Below are positions 53,981 through 63,740 of a stretch of DNA of 64,000 nt, in pieces; position 1 is the first letter of the stretch; every line of letters starts with the position of its first letter. The DNA is from Balneatrix alpica DSM 16621 (lineage in GTDB: Bacteria; Pseudomonadota; Gammaproteobacteria; Pseudomonadales; Balneatricaceae). The notes under the pieces are model-generated. The model searched no databases. It saw only the letters and a list, made by a program, of their open reading frames with translations, and was not told the origin of the DNA. The stretch covers positions 186,001 to 250,000 of the forward strand of contig NZ_JHUZ01000011.1 in the NCBI RefSeq assembly GCF_000619885.1, read 5' to 3'. The position numbers and the translations under genes are program-made.

Positions 53981-54494
53981 CAATCACGCAGGGCTGATCA
54001 AAGATATTGCGGAAACGATGGGGATGGTTGCTTTTAAAGTAGTAGCTGTCCCCAGCGCTCAAAATGGAGACCTGTAAGCCGACGGTCAGCTCGATTTGTC
54101 CACTGACCACTACCCCACCCTCTTCACCGGCATGGTTCAGCATCTCTTCACCGGTATCCGCCCCGGGGGGATAGACCTCATGCAGAATATCCATCGCCCG
54201 GTTTTTCAGCGGCGCACCCACCAGTTTCAGCATGACCTCACGGCTACCGATATCCGGCATCTGCTCAGCGGTAAAAACGCTTTGCTCGCTCGGTTCTAAA
54301 TCCAGGGTAAAAAAATCACCGATCGACATGGGAATGCCCGCCAGTACCTTTTTCAAGGAACTGACAGAGGGGCTCACACCGTTCTTCTCGATCATCGACA
54401 CAGTGCTATTGGTGACGCCGGCCCGCTTGGCCAGCTCGCGCTGAGAAAGCCCCGCCATTTGACGGATCAACCTTAACCTTTCACCTACATCCAC
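53955..54494 (-). CDS. XRE-HTH/cupin regulator (PuuR-like)
   Basis: A 179-residue regulator: N-terminal XRE helix-turn-helix ([20 protein letters not shown]) and a C-terminal cupin (about 105-175, [19 protein letters not shown]). This architecture is that of PuuR, repressor of putrescine-to-GABA genes. It is the last gene of a gabD-gabT-regulator set and lies opposite a polyamine-type importer, which supports a role in polyamine/GABA control. Confidence 0.88.
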   Translation of the reverse strand: MDVGERLRLIRQMAGLSQRELAKRAGVTNSTVSMIEKNGVSPSVSSLKKVLAGIPMSIGDFFTLDLEPSEQSVFTAEQMPDIGSREVMLKLVGAPLKNRAMDILHEVYPPGADTGEEMLNHAGEEGGVVVSGQIELTVGLQVSILSAGDSYYFKSNHPHRFRNIFDQPCVIVSAQTPPT

Positions 54495-54579
54495 TGCCTC
54501 ACTCCTGCCAGGGCCAAACCTTCGGCATTCTATGCGGAAAGGGAGCAGTGAGCCACACTGCCCCCACTAATCACCTGCT

Positions 54580-55857
54580 TTAACAGGCAAACAACTCAGC
54601 TAAACTCTCGCCGATGATACCCATGCCCTGCTGAATCTGCTGATCCGTCGCCGTCAGCGGCACCAGTACCCGAATGGTGTTGGCATACACCCCACAGGAC
54701 AATAGCAGCAGCCCCTTGCTGGCGGCCTTTTGCGTTAAATCCTTGGCCAGGGCGGCATCCGGCCGTCCTTCAGCATCCAACAGTTCCATGGCCGCCATGG
54801 CGCCCAAGCGACGGATATGGCTGATTGCGGCAAAGTCCTTAGCCAGGGTGGTAAAGCCACTTTCGATCAACTCCCCCACCTGCTCCGCACGTTCCAACAA
54901 GTGCTCTTCTTCAATCACATCCAGTACCGCCAAGGCGGCCGCACAGGATAGCGGGTTACCGCCATAGGTACTGCCCAGCGCGCCTGGCTCCGGCACGTTC
55001 ATCAAGCTGGCTTTGCCGATCACCCCCGCCAAGGGCATGCCACCCGCCAGAGATTTCGCCACCGTCATCAAGTCCGGCTCAATACCAGCATGTTCAATCG
55101 CAAACAGCTTGCCGGTGCGGGCAAAACCAGACTGCACCTCATCCACAATCAGCAAAATGCCGTGCTGATCACAGAGCTGCCGCAGGCTTTGCATAAAACT
55201 GGGAGTCGCTGCATAAAAGCCGCCTTCACCCTGCACCGGTTCAATAATCAGGGCCGCTACCCGCTTGGGGTCAATATCCATTTTGAACAGGGTATGCAGT
55301 GCGGTCAGTGAATCTTCTTCACTACAACCATGGTAAGGATTGGGATAGGGCACCCGGTACACTTCCGCCGGGAAGGGGCCAAACCCCTGCTTGTAGGGGG
55401 CCATCTTGCCGGTCAACGCCATCCCCATCAGAGTACGGCCATGGAAGGCGCCACTGAAGGCCACCACACCAGAGCGTCCGGTAGCGGCACGGGCAATTTT
55501 GATCGCGTTTTCTACCGCTTCCGCCCCGGTATTAACCAGCAACGTCTGCTTAAGAGAAGGGCCAGGGGCGGCTTCACTCAGACGCTTGGCCAGCTCAACA
55601 TAGGGAGCATAGGGCATCACATGGAAGCAGGTATGCATCAGTTTATCGAGTTGCTGCTGCACCGCTGCCACCACCTTGGGATGGCGATGCCCCACATTAA
55701 GCACGCCGATACCGCCAGCAAAATCCAGGTAGGCATTGCCCTCCACATCCCAGATCTGCGCATTCTCAGCACGCTCAGCATAGGCCTGTAGCATATTGCC
55801 GACACCCTTGGGTACGTAGCGCTCCCGCAGGGCTTGCCAATGAGTATTGGTTGTCAT
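54580..55857 (-). CDS. gabT: 4-aminobutyrate aminotransferase
   Basis: A 425-residue class III aminotransferase. PLP-binding features: VNTGAEAVENAIKIAR, SGAFHGRT, IVDEVQSGFARTGK, and Schiff-base Lys in TVAKSLAGG. It converts GABA and 2-oxoglutarate to succinate semialdehyde and glutamate. It lies 60 bp after gabD and 85 bp before the PuuR-like gene on the same strand. 5-aminovalerate is a possible second substrate. Confidence 0.93.
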   Translation of the reverse strand: MTTNTHWQALRERYVPKGVGNMLQAYAERAENAQIWDVEGNAYLDFAGGIGVLNVGHRHPKVVAAVQQQLDKLMHTCFHVMPYAPYVELAKRLSEAAPGPSLKQTLLVNTGAEAVENAIKIARAATGRSGVVAFSGAFHGRTLMGMALTGKMAPYKQGFGPFPAEVYRVPYPNPYHGCSEEDSLTALHTLFKMDIDPKRVAALIIEPVQGEGGFYAATPSFMQSLRQLCDQHGILLIVDEVQSGFARTGKLFAIEHAGIEPDLMTVAKSLAGGMPLAGVIGKASLMNVPEPGALGSTYGGNPLSCAAALAVLDVIEEEHLLERAEQVGELIESGFTTLAKDFAAISHIRRLGAMAAMELLDAEGRPDAALAKDLTQKAASKGLLLLSCGVYANTIRVLVPLTATDQQIQQGMGIIGESLAELFAC

Positions 55858-55917
55858 CTTTCACTCCAATCCATCAAGGCGCACCCTGCGGGTAGACCCA
55901 CTACCCTGGGGCGCCGG

Positions 55918-57366
55918 TTACAATCCGCCTAAGCAGAGATATTTAATCTCCAGGTAGTCATCAATCCCGTACTTGGAGCCTTCACGGCCCAGGCCCGACT
56001 CTTTGACCCCACCAAAGGGCGCCACTTCGGTGGATAGAATGCCTTCGTTAATCGCCACCATGCCGTACTCCAGCGCTTCAGCCACGCGGAATACCCGGCC
56101 CACATCGCGGGTATAGAAATACGCCGCCAGGCCAAACTCGGTATCGTTGGCCATCGCCACCGCTTCCTCTTCACTGTGGAAACGGAACACCGGTGCCAGG
56201 GGGCCAAAGGTTTCTTCTTTCGCGACCTTCATCGCCGGAGTGACGTTGGCAATGATGGTCGGCTCAAAGAAGGTGCCGCCCAGGGCATGAGGCTTGCCGC
56301 CACAAACCAGGCTGCCGCCCTTGGCCAGCGCATCCTCAATATGATCCTGCACCTTGGCTACCGCCTCGGCATTAATCAGCGGGCCCTGATCGACCTCACC
56401 TTCTAAAGCAGGGCCGACCTTGAACTGCCCCACTGCTTCGGCCAGCCGCGCGACAAAACGATCATAGATACCGTCCTGCACCAACAAACGGTTGGCACAG
56501 ACACAGGTTTGCCCGGCGTTGCGATACTTGGAGGCCAGCGCCCCCTGAATGGCTGCATCAATATCGGCATCATCAAAGACGATAAAGGGCGCATTGCCCC
56601 CCAGCTCCAGCGAGACTTTTTTCACCGTATCGGCACACTGGCGCAGCAAAATCTTGCCCACCTGAGTCGAGCCGGTGAAAGAGAGCTTGCGCACCACCGG
56701 GCTATCGCACATCACCTTGCCCACTTCCACCGGACGGGCAGTGGTGATGACGTTAAAGACACCGGCAGGAATACCCGCCCGATGGGCCAATTCGGCCAGG
56801 GCCAGGGCTGACAACGGGGTGTCTTCCGCGGGCTTGAGAATGATCGGGCAACCCGCTGCCAAAGCCGGACCGGCTTTACGGGTGATCATGGCATTGGGGA
56901 AGTTCCAGGGAGTGATGGCGGCCACCACACCGATGGACTCTTTCATCACCAACACTCGTTTATCCTTGGCAAAGGTCGGCACCACCTCACCGTAGGCACG
57001 CTTACCCTCTTCGGCAAACCATTCGATAAAGGAGGCGCCATAGGCCACCTCACCACGTGACTCTTTCAGCGGCTTGCCTTGCTCTGCGCTCATCAGCTGG
57101 GCCAGATCTTCCTGGTTTTCCATAATCAACTGATACCAGCGTTTTAACAGCTGGGCACGCTCTTTGGCGGTTTTACTCCGCCAGGCTGGCCAGGCGGCAT
57201 TCGCCGCAGCAATGGCCTGTTCTGTTTCTGCTGCCCCTAAATCCGGCACCGTGGCTAGCTGCTCACCGTTGGCGGGGTTATACACCGCGAGGCGGGCGGC
57301 AGCATCCACCCACTCACCGTTAATGTAGGCTTGCTGGCGCAGCAAAGTTGTATCGGCCAATTTCAT
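55918..57366 (-). CDS. gabD: succinate-semialdehyde dehydrogenase
   Basis: A 482-residue NAD(P)-dependent aldehyde dehydrogenase. ITPWNFPNAMITRKAGPALA, FTGSTQVGK, catalytic Glu in LELGGNAPF and nucleophile Cys in NAGQTCVCANRL are intact. It oxidises succinate semialdehyde to succinate, after GabT. ATG 57366 (MKLADTTLLRQQAYINGEWV) was chosen over a longer frame that runs into the promoter. Confidence 0.94.
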   Translation of the reverse strand: MKLADTTLLRQQAYINGEWVDAAARLAVYNPANGEQLATVPDLGAAETEQAIAAANAAWPAWRSKTAKERAQLLKRWYQLIMENQEDLAQLMSAEQGKPLKESRGEVAYGASFIEWFAEEGKRAYGEVVPTFAKDKRVLVMKESIGVVAAITPWNFPNAMITRKAGPALAAGCPIILKPAEDTPLSALALAELAHRAGIPAGVFNVITTARPVEVGKVMCDSPVVRKLSFTGSTQVGKILLRQCADTVKKVSLELGGNAPFIVFDDADIDAAIQGALASKYRNAGQTCVCANRLLVQDGIYDRFVARLAEAVGQFKVGPALEGEVDQGPLINAEAVAKVQDHIEDALAKGGSLVCGGKPHALGGTFFEPTIIANVTPAMKVAKEETFGPLAPVFRFHSEEEAVAMANDTEFGLAAYFYTRDVGRVFRVAEALEYGMVAINEGILSTEVAPFGGVKESGLGREGSKYGIDDYLEIKYLCLGGL

Positions 57367-57722
57367 CACTCGTACCTCATTAGATGCCAAATCGCAGACC
57401 CCTGAGTGTAGCCAGCCGTGCTGTTTTATGCACGCCACTGTGCATGATCAAGCACAAAAATGATTTACGGCAGCCTACACCATTTTTAAATGTTCGCAAT
57501 ATCGAACACCCAGAGAATCATCCCCACTCCATCCATTACAAAAAATGACAAAATATATTTTCTTTAAAATCAATAATTTATAAAAATCAATACCAAAGTA
57601 TTAAGGACTTACCCCTGTACATTTACTCGCCACAAAATTAGCTTGCCGTATCAGATAAAGAACACCCAAGCTGCCCAGCGCCAAAACCAGGCGTAGCAGA
57701 AAAACAACAAAAGGAGCTGAGG
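57367..57722. promoter_or_regulatory. divergent gab / ABC importer control region with two dyads
   Basis: No gene in 356 bp. Two dyads are visible: TGTGCATGATCAAGCACA (57439-57456, palindromic except one pair) and TGTTCG-CAATAT-CGAACA (57491-57508). An AT-rich stretch (57535-57600) follows. These are candidates for binding by the PuuR-like regulator and would control both gabDT and the importer. Confidence 0.5.
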
Positions 57723-58826
57723 ATGGGTCACGCTGAAGCCATAGTCCGTTTTTGCAACGTGCAAAAAACCTACGACGGCGAAACCCAGGTGGTGAAAAAC
57801 CTCAACCTGGATATTGCCCGCGGCGAATTCCTCACCCTGCTGGGCCCTTCGGGCTCAGGAAAAAGCACTTGTCTGATGATGCTGGCGGGCTTCGAATCCC
57901 CCACCCACGGCGACATCTGGCTGGATGGACAACGTCTGAATGCCATCCCACCCTACAAGCGCAATATCGGCATGATTTTTCAGAATTATGCTCTCTTCCC
58001 ACATATGACCGTGGCGGAAAACCTGGCCTTCCCATTAAGCATTCGCAAGCTGGGCAAGGCGGAGATAAGCAGCAAGGTCAAGCGTGCCCTGGACATGGTG
58101 CAACTAAGCCACCTGGCCAACCGCTACCCCAACCAACTCTCGGGTGGGCAACAGCAACGGGTAGCCTGTGCCCGCGCCCTGGTGTTTGAGCCTCAGCTGG
58201 TTCTGCTCGACGAACCTCTGGGAGCGTTGGATAAAAACCTGCGGGAAAGCATGCAGCTGGAGATCAAACACATTCACGAGAATCTGGGAGTCACCATGGT
58301 GTTCGTCACCCATGATCAAAGTGAAGCCCTGACCATGAGCGATCGTATTGCCGTATTTAATGACGGAGTGATTCAACAGCTTGATAGCCCTGACCGCCTG
58401 TATGACCACCCTGCCAACGAATTTGTGGCGCGCTTTATTGGGGAGACCAATCTGCTTCAGGCACAGCTCCATCATCATCAGGGGCACTGGTGCGAAGCCG
58501 ATCTGGGTAATGGCCAAAGTCTGATGACCCGTGCCCAGCCTGGCTTAAAACCGGGCTCCAGTGTGGCCCTATCAATACGTCCGGAACGTATTCTGCTCAA
58601 CCATCAATCGGCTGACCTTCAGCACCAGGAAAGCGGCTGGAACCGACTCAGCGGCACCTTAAAAGAGAGTATTTACCTGGGTGATCACCTGCGCCTCACC
58701 CTCGATTTGGGTGCAGAGCTTGAGCTGATGGTCAAGGTAGCAGCCCGCCCTGGGGAACGCTTAAACCTTGGCAGCCAGCTCAGCCTGGCCTTTCATGCCG
58801 AGGACTGCCGCGCCCTGCCCCATTAA
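57723..58826 (+). CDS. potA: polyamine-type ABC transporter ATPase (PotA-like)
   Basis: A 367-residue ATPase: Walker A (LGPSGSGKST), signature (LSGGQQQRVACARAL), Walker B (LVLLDEPLGALD), H-loop (VTHDQSEAL), then a TOBE domain (about 285-360). It belongs to the PotA/PotG group and serves the binding protein and permeases that follow. AAGGAG precedes the ATG. The substrate is probably putrescine, GABA or a related amine, given the divergent gab operon. Confidence 0.9.
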   Translation: MGHAEAIVRFCNVQKTYDGETQVVKNLNLDIARGEFLTLLGPSGSGKSTCLMMLAGFESPTHGDIWLDGQRLNAIPPYKRNIGMIFQNYALFPHMTVAENLAFPLSIRKLGKAEISSKVKRALDMVQLSHLANRYPNQLSGGQQQRVACARALVFEPQLVLLDEPLGALDKNLRESMQLEIKHIHENLGVTMVFVTHDQSEALTMSDRIAVFNDGVIQQLDSPDRLYDHPANEFVARFIGETNLLQAQLHHHQGHWCEADLGNGQSLMTRAQPGLKPGSSVALSIRPERILLNHQSADLQHQESGWNRLSGTLKESIYLGDHLRLTLDLGAELELMVKVAARPGERLNLGSQLSLAFHAEDCRALPH

Positions 58827-58844
58827 GGCAAACCGACATGTGAT

Positions 58845-58870
58845 AAGGCCCTGCAGGAGCAACGGGCCTT
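58845..58870 (+). other. intercistronic hairpin
   Basis: AAGGCCC (58845-58851) and GGGCCTT (58864-58870) pair perfectly in the 182-bp gap between the ATPase and binding-protein genes. No T-run follows; a role in processing or in raising binding-protein output is possible. Confidence 0.35.
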
Positions 58871-59008
58871 GGCGGGCAGCAGGCATACCTGACGCCCAGG
58901 GAACCTGGTGGAAACCATGATTGCCCCCTTAACGCCCTCCGGTGGTTCATGCAGTCAGCCGGATTCATCGCTCAGCCAATAATAAGCCAATCTCTGAGGA
59001 CACCCCCG

Positions 59009-60040
59009 ATGCGCAAACCCTCCTTATTACTGCTCGCCATCAGTGCCAGCCTGACCCTCACCGCCGAAGCTCGCCCCTTGACCGTCGTGGGCTGGGGTGG
59101 CGCGGCTCAACAAGTGCAAGATCAGGTCTACTTCCAGCCCTGGCAGCAGGCCAGCAAGCAAGAACTGCTGCAAGACAGCTACTCCGGCGGTCTGGCCAAA
59201 GTGAAAGCCATGGTCGATACCCAAACCGTTACCTGGGATGTCATCACCGTCGAAGACCCCGAACTACAACAAGGGTGTGAAACCGGCCTGTTTGAAGCCA
59301 TCGACTGGAGCAAAGTGGGAGAGCCAAGCAACTTTGTCGAGGGTGCCACCAGTGAATGTGGCGTGGGCAGCTATGTCTGGTCTAACGTGCTGGCCTATAA
59401 CACCGACCAACTCAAGGACGGCCCGCAAAACTGGGCGGATTTTTGGAACGTAGAAAAATACCCCGGCAAACGTGGCCTACGTAAAGGTGCCAAGGCGAAT
59501 CTGGAATTCGCCCTGATGGCGGATGGCGTAGCCCCGAATGACGTTTATGGGCTGCTGCGCACTGAGGCCGGGGTGGATCGCGCCTTCGCCAAACTGGCCC
59601 AACTCAAGCCCCATATCCAATGGTGGGAAGCTGGCGCCCAACCCCCTGAGTGGCTGGCCTCCGGCGATGTGGTGATGACCTCTGCCTACAATGGCCGTAT
59701 CACCGCAGCCAACAAAGAAGGCAAGGCGTTCAAAGTGGTGTGGACTGGTCAGGTTTACTCGGTGGACTCCTTTGCCGTACTAAAAGGCTCAGAGAACAAG
59801 GCGGCCGCCATGGACTTTATCGCCTTTGCCAGTCAGCCCGCTAACCAGGAAAAGTATCCCCTGCTGATTCCTTACGGCCCCACCAACAAGGAAGCCATTG
59901 CCAAGCTGGCGCCAGAGGTAGCCGAAACCCTGCCTACCCATACCCCCAACCTGGCTCAAGCCCTGCGTGAAGACACCGAGTTCTGGCTGGACTACCAGGA
60001 TGAGCTGAACGAGCGTTTTAACGCCTGGGTAGCCCAGTAA
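59009..60040 (+). CDS. potD: polyamine-type periplasmic binding protein (PotD-like)
   Basis: A 343-residue binding protein with signal peptide (MRKPSLLLLAISASLTLTAE, cleavage about after AEA). The mature start PLTVVGWGGAAQ and WDVITVEDPEL are typical of the spermidine/putrescine-binding family. A Cys pair (QQGCETGLF and TSECGVGSY) may form a disulfide. ATG 59009 begins the signal peptide. Confidence 0.9.
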   Translation: MRKPSLLLLAISASLTLTAEARPLTVVGWGGAAQQVQDQVYFQPWQQASKQELLQDSYSGGLAKVKAMVDTQTVTWDVITVEDPELQQGCETGLFEAIDWSKVGEPSNFVEGATSECGVGSYVWSNVLAYNTDQLKDGPQNWADFWNVEKYPGKRGLRKGAKANLEFALMADGVAPNDVYGLLRTEAGVDRAFAKLAQLKPHIQWWEAGAQPPEWLASGDVVMTSAYNGRITAANKEGKAFKVVWTGQVYSVDSFAVLKGSENKAAAMDFIAFASQPANQEKYPLLIPYGPTNKEAIAKLAPEVAETLPTHTPNLAQALREDTEFWLDYQDELNERFNAWVAQ

Positions 60041-60093
60041 GGCTCAAGGGGCAGCCTGGCTGCCCCGTTTTTCGCACGCATAAGGAGAACCCG

Positions 60094-61368
60094 ATGGATA
60101 CCAGCCTGACGCTTGCCGAGAGCCCGGCGGAAGAGAAAGCGGCCCAGCGCCAACAACTTAAACAGCGCTTAAAACGTAGCCAACGCCGCCAGCAACTGAA
60201 AGCCCTGGCCCTGGTGGCTCCCTTATTTCTGTTTACCCTGCTGGTGTTTCTCCTCCCCATTGCCCTGCTGCTGCAAAAAGCGGTAGAGAATCCGGAACTC
60301 CAGCGCGCCTGGCCACAGGTTAGCGCAACAATCAGCGATTGGGATGGCCAGCGCCTGCCAGAAGCCAGCCTTTTCCTGCTGCTGGAGCAGGACATTCGCC
60401 GTAGCTACAACGATAAAAGCCTGTCCGAGGCCGCCAAACGACTCAACACCCTGGATGCTGGCCTACGCTCAATGATCATGCGCACTGGCCGTCAGTTTAA
60501 TCGCCTTGCTCCAGCCAGCTCCGCCGAACAAGCCAAGCAGCGTCTGCTCGATCAAGATCAACGCTGGGGCGAACTCAGTACCTGGCAGGCCATTGCCGAA
60601 GCCAGCTCCCCCTATACCAGCCAATACCTGCTGGCGGCACTGGACTTACAACAAAATAGCCAAGGAGAAATTGTCGCCGCCAGCGCCGATCAAGCGATCT
60701 ATCTGAATATTTATGCCCGCACCCTGTGGATGGCCTTTATCGTCACCCTGATCAGCCTGTTGCTGGGCTTTCCGTTGGCCTACTGGCTAGCCACCAGCCC
60801 CGCCAAACAAGCCAACCTGTTGATGATTGGGGTGTTGCTGCCCTTCTGGACTTCGCTGCTGGTGCGTACCAGCGCCTGGGTGGTGTTACTGCAAAAAGAA
60901 GGGTTGCTTAACTCGCTATTGCTCAGCCTGGGCTGGGTCAACGAACCCCTGACCCTGCTGTTTAACCGCCCTGGCGTCTACCTGGCGTTAGTGCACATTT
61001 TGCTGCCCTTTATGGTGCTGTCTCTCTATTCAGTGATGAAGGCCATCCCCCCTTATTACATGCGGGCCGCCCTGAGTCTTGGTGCCCGCCCCAGTATTGC
61101 CTTTATCCGCGTATATCTGCCGCAAACCTTGCCCGGCGTGGCCTCCGGCTTCCTGCTGTGCTTCATCATGGCGGTGGGTTACTACATCACCCCGGCGCTG
61201 ATTGGCTCACCCCAGGATCAGATGATTTCCTACTTTATCGCCTACTACACCAACCAAACCATTAACTGGGGCATGGCCTCCGCACTCGGCGTCTTCCTGT
61301 TACTGGCCAGTGTATTGCTGTTTGTACTCTATAGCCGTCTTGCCGCTCCCCAGCGGCAATTGGGATAA
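60094..61368 (+). CDS. potB: polyamine-type ABC permease 1 (PotB-like, long N-terminal domain)
   Basis: A 424-residue permease. The first helix (LALVAPLFLFTLLVFLLPIA, about 40-62) is followed by a helical extracytoplasmic insertion of about 145 residues before the usual permease core (from about 210) with its EAA loop (MRAALSLGARPSIAFIRVYL). E. coli PotB is about 275-285 residues, so the insertion is the main difference; longer homologues occur in related transporters as I recall. Confidence 0.88.
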   Translation: MDTSLTLAESPAEEKAAQRQQLKQRLKRSQRRQQLKALALVAPLFLFTLLVFLLPIALLLQKAVENPELQRAWPQVSATISDWDGQRLPEASLFLLLEQDIRRSYNDKSLSEAAKRLNTLDAGLRSMIMRTGRQFNRLAPASSAEQAKQRLLDQDQRWGELSTWQAIAEASSPYTSQYLLAALDLQQNSQGEIVAASADQAIYLNIYARTLWMAFIVTLISLLLGFPLAYWLATSPAKQANLLMIGVLLPFWTSLLVRTSAWVVLLQKEGLLNSLLLSLGWVNEPLTLLFNRPGVYLALVHILLPFMVLSLYSVMKAIPPYYMRAALSLGARPSIAFIRVYLPQTLPGVASGFLLCFIMAVGYYITPALIGSPQDQMISYFIAYYTNQTINWGMASALGVFLLLASVLLFVLYSRLAAPQRQLG

Positions 61369-61378
61369 GGAGCAGAGG

Positions 61379-62206
61379 ATGGACTTTCAACCCTATCACC
61401 GCTGGGGCGATCGCCTCGCCCACTATGCTTTTGTTGCGCTCTGCAGCGGGGTGCTGCTGTTTTTACTGCTGCCGATTCTGGTGGTGATTCCCCTGTCATT
61501 CAGCAGTGACTCCTTTCTCAGCTACCCGATTCCCGGTTGGTCACTGCGCTGGTATGCAGAGGTACTGAACTCCAGCCTGTGGCAGGCCGCCCTGAAAAAC
61601 TCGCTGATTATCGGCGCCGCCGCCACCTTGCTGGCCACCCTGCTCGGCACCCTGGCCGCCCTGGGGATGCAATATGCCCGTTTTCCCGGCCAGCAACTGA
61701 TGCTGAGCCTGATGATTTCACCGATGGTGGTACCCTTGGTGATTGCCGCCCTGGGCCTGTATTTCTTCTTCGCTGAATACGGCCTGAATGCCAGCTACAC
61801 CGGCCTGATTCTGGCCCACACCCTGCTCGGCGCACCCTTTGTGCTCATTACCGTCAATGCCACCCTGCAGGGCTTTGACCGCAACCTGATGCGTGCCGCA
61901 GCAAGCCTTGGCGCTAACCCACTACGAACCTTCTTTAAAGTCGTACTGCCGTTGATTCTACCGGGGGTGATTTCCGGCGCACTCTTTGCCTTTGCCACCT
62001 CCTTTGATGAGGTCATCGTCGCCCTCTTTACCGCTGGCCCCGAGCAACGCACCCTGCCCCGGCAAATGTTTGACGGTATTCGTGAAAACATCACCCCCGC
62101 CATTACCGCGGTAGCCACCCTGCTCACCCTTTTTGCTCTGCTGCTATTGAGTGCATTAGAGGCCCTGCGCCGCCGGGGAGAAAAGCTGCAAAGTCGGCAC
62201 AGTTAA
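61379..62206 (+). CDS. potC: polyamine-type ABC permease 2 (PotC-like)
   Basis: A 275-residue permease with six helices and the EAA loop (MRAAASLGANPLRTFFKVVL). ATG 61379 has TAAGGAG upstream and lies 10 bp after the previous stop. It completes the importer with the ATPase, binding protein and first permease. Confidence 0.9.
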   Translation: MDFQPYHRWGDRLAHYAFVALCSGVLLFLLLPILVVIPLSFSSDSFLSYPIPGWSLRWYAEVLNSSLWQAALKNSLIIGAAATLLATLLGTLAALGMQYARFPGQQLMLSLMISPMVVPLVIAALGLYFFFAEYGLNASYTGLILAHTLLGAPFVLITVNATLQGFDRNLMRAAASLGANPLRTFFKVVLPLILPGVISGALFAFATSFDEVIVALFTAGPEQRTLPRQMFDGIRENITPAITAVATLLTLFALLLLSALEALRRRGEKLQSRHS

Positions 62207-62296
62207 GCCTAGGCAGGCAGATAGCAGATTTTTTGCCTGTCCCCACGGGCAATCAGCTTTCCCCGGAATCCTGACATCTTCCGGGGAGATAGCGCC

Positions 62297-62354
62297 CATG
62301 CTTCGGCATGTTTGGCCATCCGCTGTGATTACTCATGGCCGATGGCCTTTTTTT
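62297..62354 (+). terminator. terminator of the ABC importer operon
   Basis: A small CATGC-TTCG-GCATG hairpin (62297-62310 region) is followed by GGCCATC (62314-62320) pairing with GATGGCC (62341-62347), then seven T. The upstream CCCCGGA...TCCGGGG dyad (about 62260-62286) is a further hairpin. Confidence 0.8.
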
Positions 62355-63240
62355 ATCGCTGCTTCCAGAGCGCCGCCTGACGCTGCTGACGATAAGCGCG
62401 GATGCCAGCCAGCAATTGCCCACGGCTACGCCAAGCCAGAATAGCCCCTTGGAGAAAGCGTAACGACAGCCAAAGCGGTAGCAGTAACAACAATGCCAGC
62501 CAAACCAGGCTTTGTTGCTGGGCCAATAGCTGCCCTAGCTGTTCATGGGCAGTCTCACTGGCAAAAAACTGGCAAAGGCTGTTCAGGGTGGCAGGTTGGA
62601 TTGCCAAGGTGGCGGCCAGAGTGTTGGCATCGAAATCCGCCGCCGTACACTGCCCGCGCTCAAGCACCCAATCACTGCCTTTGCTCCGTAGCGGGTGATA
62701 GCTAAAGCTCATGGCTTCCTGATGATTCAGCCACAGCAGCCGCTCCTCTCCCTTGAGTTTAACCAGCGCACTGTCAGCAAACACCGTCACCAAACAAGCA
62801 ATCAACAGCCCATAAGAGCACAGCAATATCAGCAGCCCAGGCAGCACTTTGTGCCAAGTGGGTTTGGCAATTTTGCGCGTGTCAAAGTCAAACCAGATAT
62901 GTAAACGCGCCAATTGATGTAGGCACAGGTCATACTGCGCCACCCAGTGGGTAAATGCCTGAATCTGCGCCAGATTACGGGCCCGAAAGTTAAAGAGTGC
63001 ATTAAAGCGTTCAATATCCTGACGCTCCTGCCAGAACTGCAGCAAAGAAGGCTGATTAAAATCCGCCCCACCAATCAACAACGCATACAGACGATTCGTC
63101 ACCCCATAGGATGATCCCATCCGCCAGCGGAAAAAGAGAAACAACAGCAGCAACCCCAGTACGCCGCCCACACCACTGATCAACCCTGAGCCTAACCAGC
63201 TCGGCATATCCAACACCGCTTTCAGTGCTGCTTCGTCCAT
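62353..63240 (-). CDS. membrane protein, unknown
   Basis: A 295-residue protein with three predicted helices (about 22-40, 132-155, 240-262) and a large soluble part between helices 2 and 3 that holds two cysteines (RGQCTAADF and LNSLCQFF). No family recognised with confidence. Its stop lies inside the terminator of the convergent importer operon. No operon partner in the window. Confidence 0.75.
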   Translation of the reverse strand: MDEAALKAVLDMPSWLGSGLISGVGGVLGLLLLFLFFRWRMGSSYGVTNRLYALLIGGADFNQPSLLQFWQERQDIERFNALFNFRARNLAQIQAFTHWVAQYDLCLHQLARLHIWFDFDTRKIAKPTWHKVLPGLLILLCSYGLLIACLVTVFADSALVKLKGEERLLWLNHQEAMSFSYHPLRSKGSDWVLERGQCTAADFDANTLAATLAIQPATLNSLCQFFASETAHEQLGQLLAQQQSLVWLALLLLLPLWLSLRFLQGAILAWRSRGQLLAGIRAYRQQRQAALWKQR

Positions 63241-63386
63241 CTTTACACCCTGCTCACTCGCTGTTCATTCAGGAGAACACTGTAGCCCAGTCAGCCACTT
63301 CTGCCCGAGAGTAGATAAATATTCGATATTCCATATATTCGATTTCCCATATATTATTCCGCCGTTCTACCTGATTGATGCGCACC

Positions 63387-63731
63387 ATGAACCCTGTTGC
63401 CCTGTTTAAAGCCCTGGCGGACGAGACTCGCCTAAGCACCCTGTTACTGATCCTAATGGAGCAGGAACTCTGCGTTTGTGAGCTGATGGCCGCCCTGGGT
63501 GAGAGCCAACCGAAAATTTCCCGCCATTTGGCCCAGTTACGCCAGGCCGAGTTGGTGTTAGACCGTCGCCAGGGCCAGTGGGTGTTTTACCGCCTCAATC
63601 CGGCCCTGCCGGACTGGGTGCAACAACTGCTGCACACCACTCTGACGGCTAATCACGCCTGGCTGGCGGATGCCGGCCTGCAACTGCAACAGATGGGCGA
63701 GCGCCCGCAACGAATCAAGCAATGCTGCTGA
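63387..63731 (+). CDS. arsR: ArsR-family metalloregulator
   Basis: A 114-residue winged-helix repressor. The metal site ELCVCELMAALGESQPKISR has the ArsR-type Cys-x-Cys in the alpha-3 helix region, typical of arsenite sensing. The C-terminus ends Cys-Cys. ATG 63387 or 63378 may be used. Nine bp before an ArsJ-type GAPDH gene, so it probably represses the arsenic operon. Repeated TATTCGAT/ATATATTCG sequences upstream (63318-63358) may form its operator. Confidence 0.9.
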   Translation: MNPVALFKALADETRLSTLLLILMEQELCVCELMAALGESQPKISRHLAQLRQAELVLDRRQGQWVFYRLNPALPDWVQQLLHTTLTANHAWLADAGLQLQQMGERPQRIKQCC

Positions 63732-63740
63732 GGAATCACC

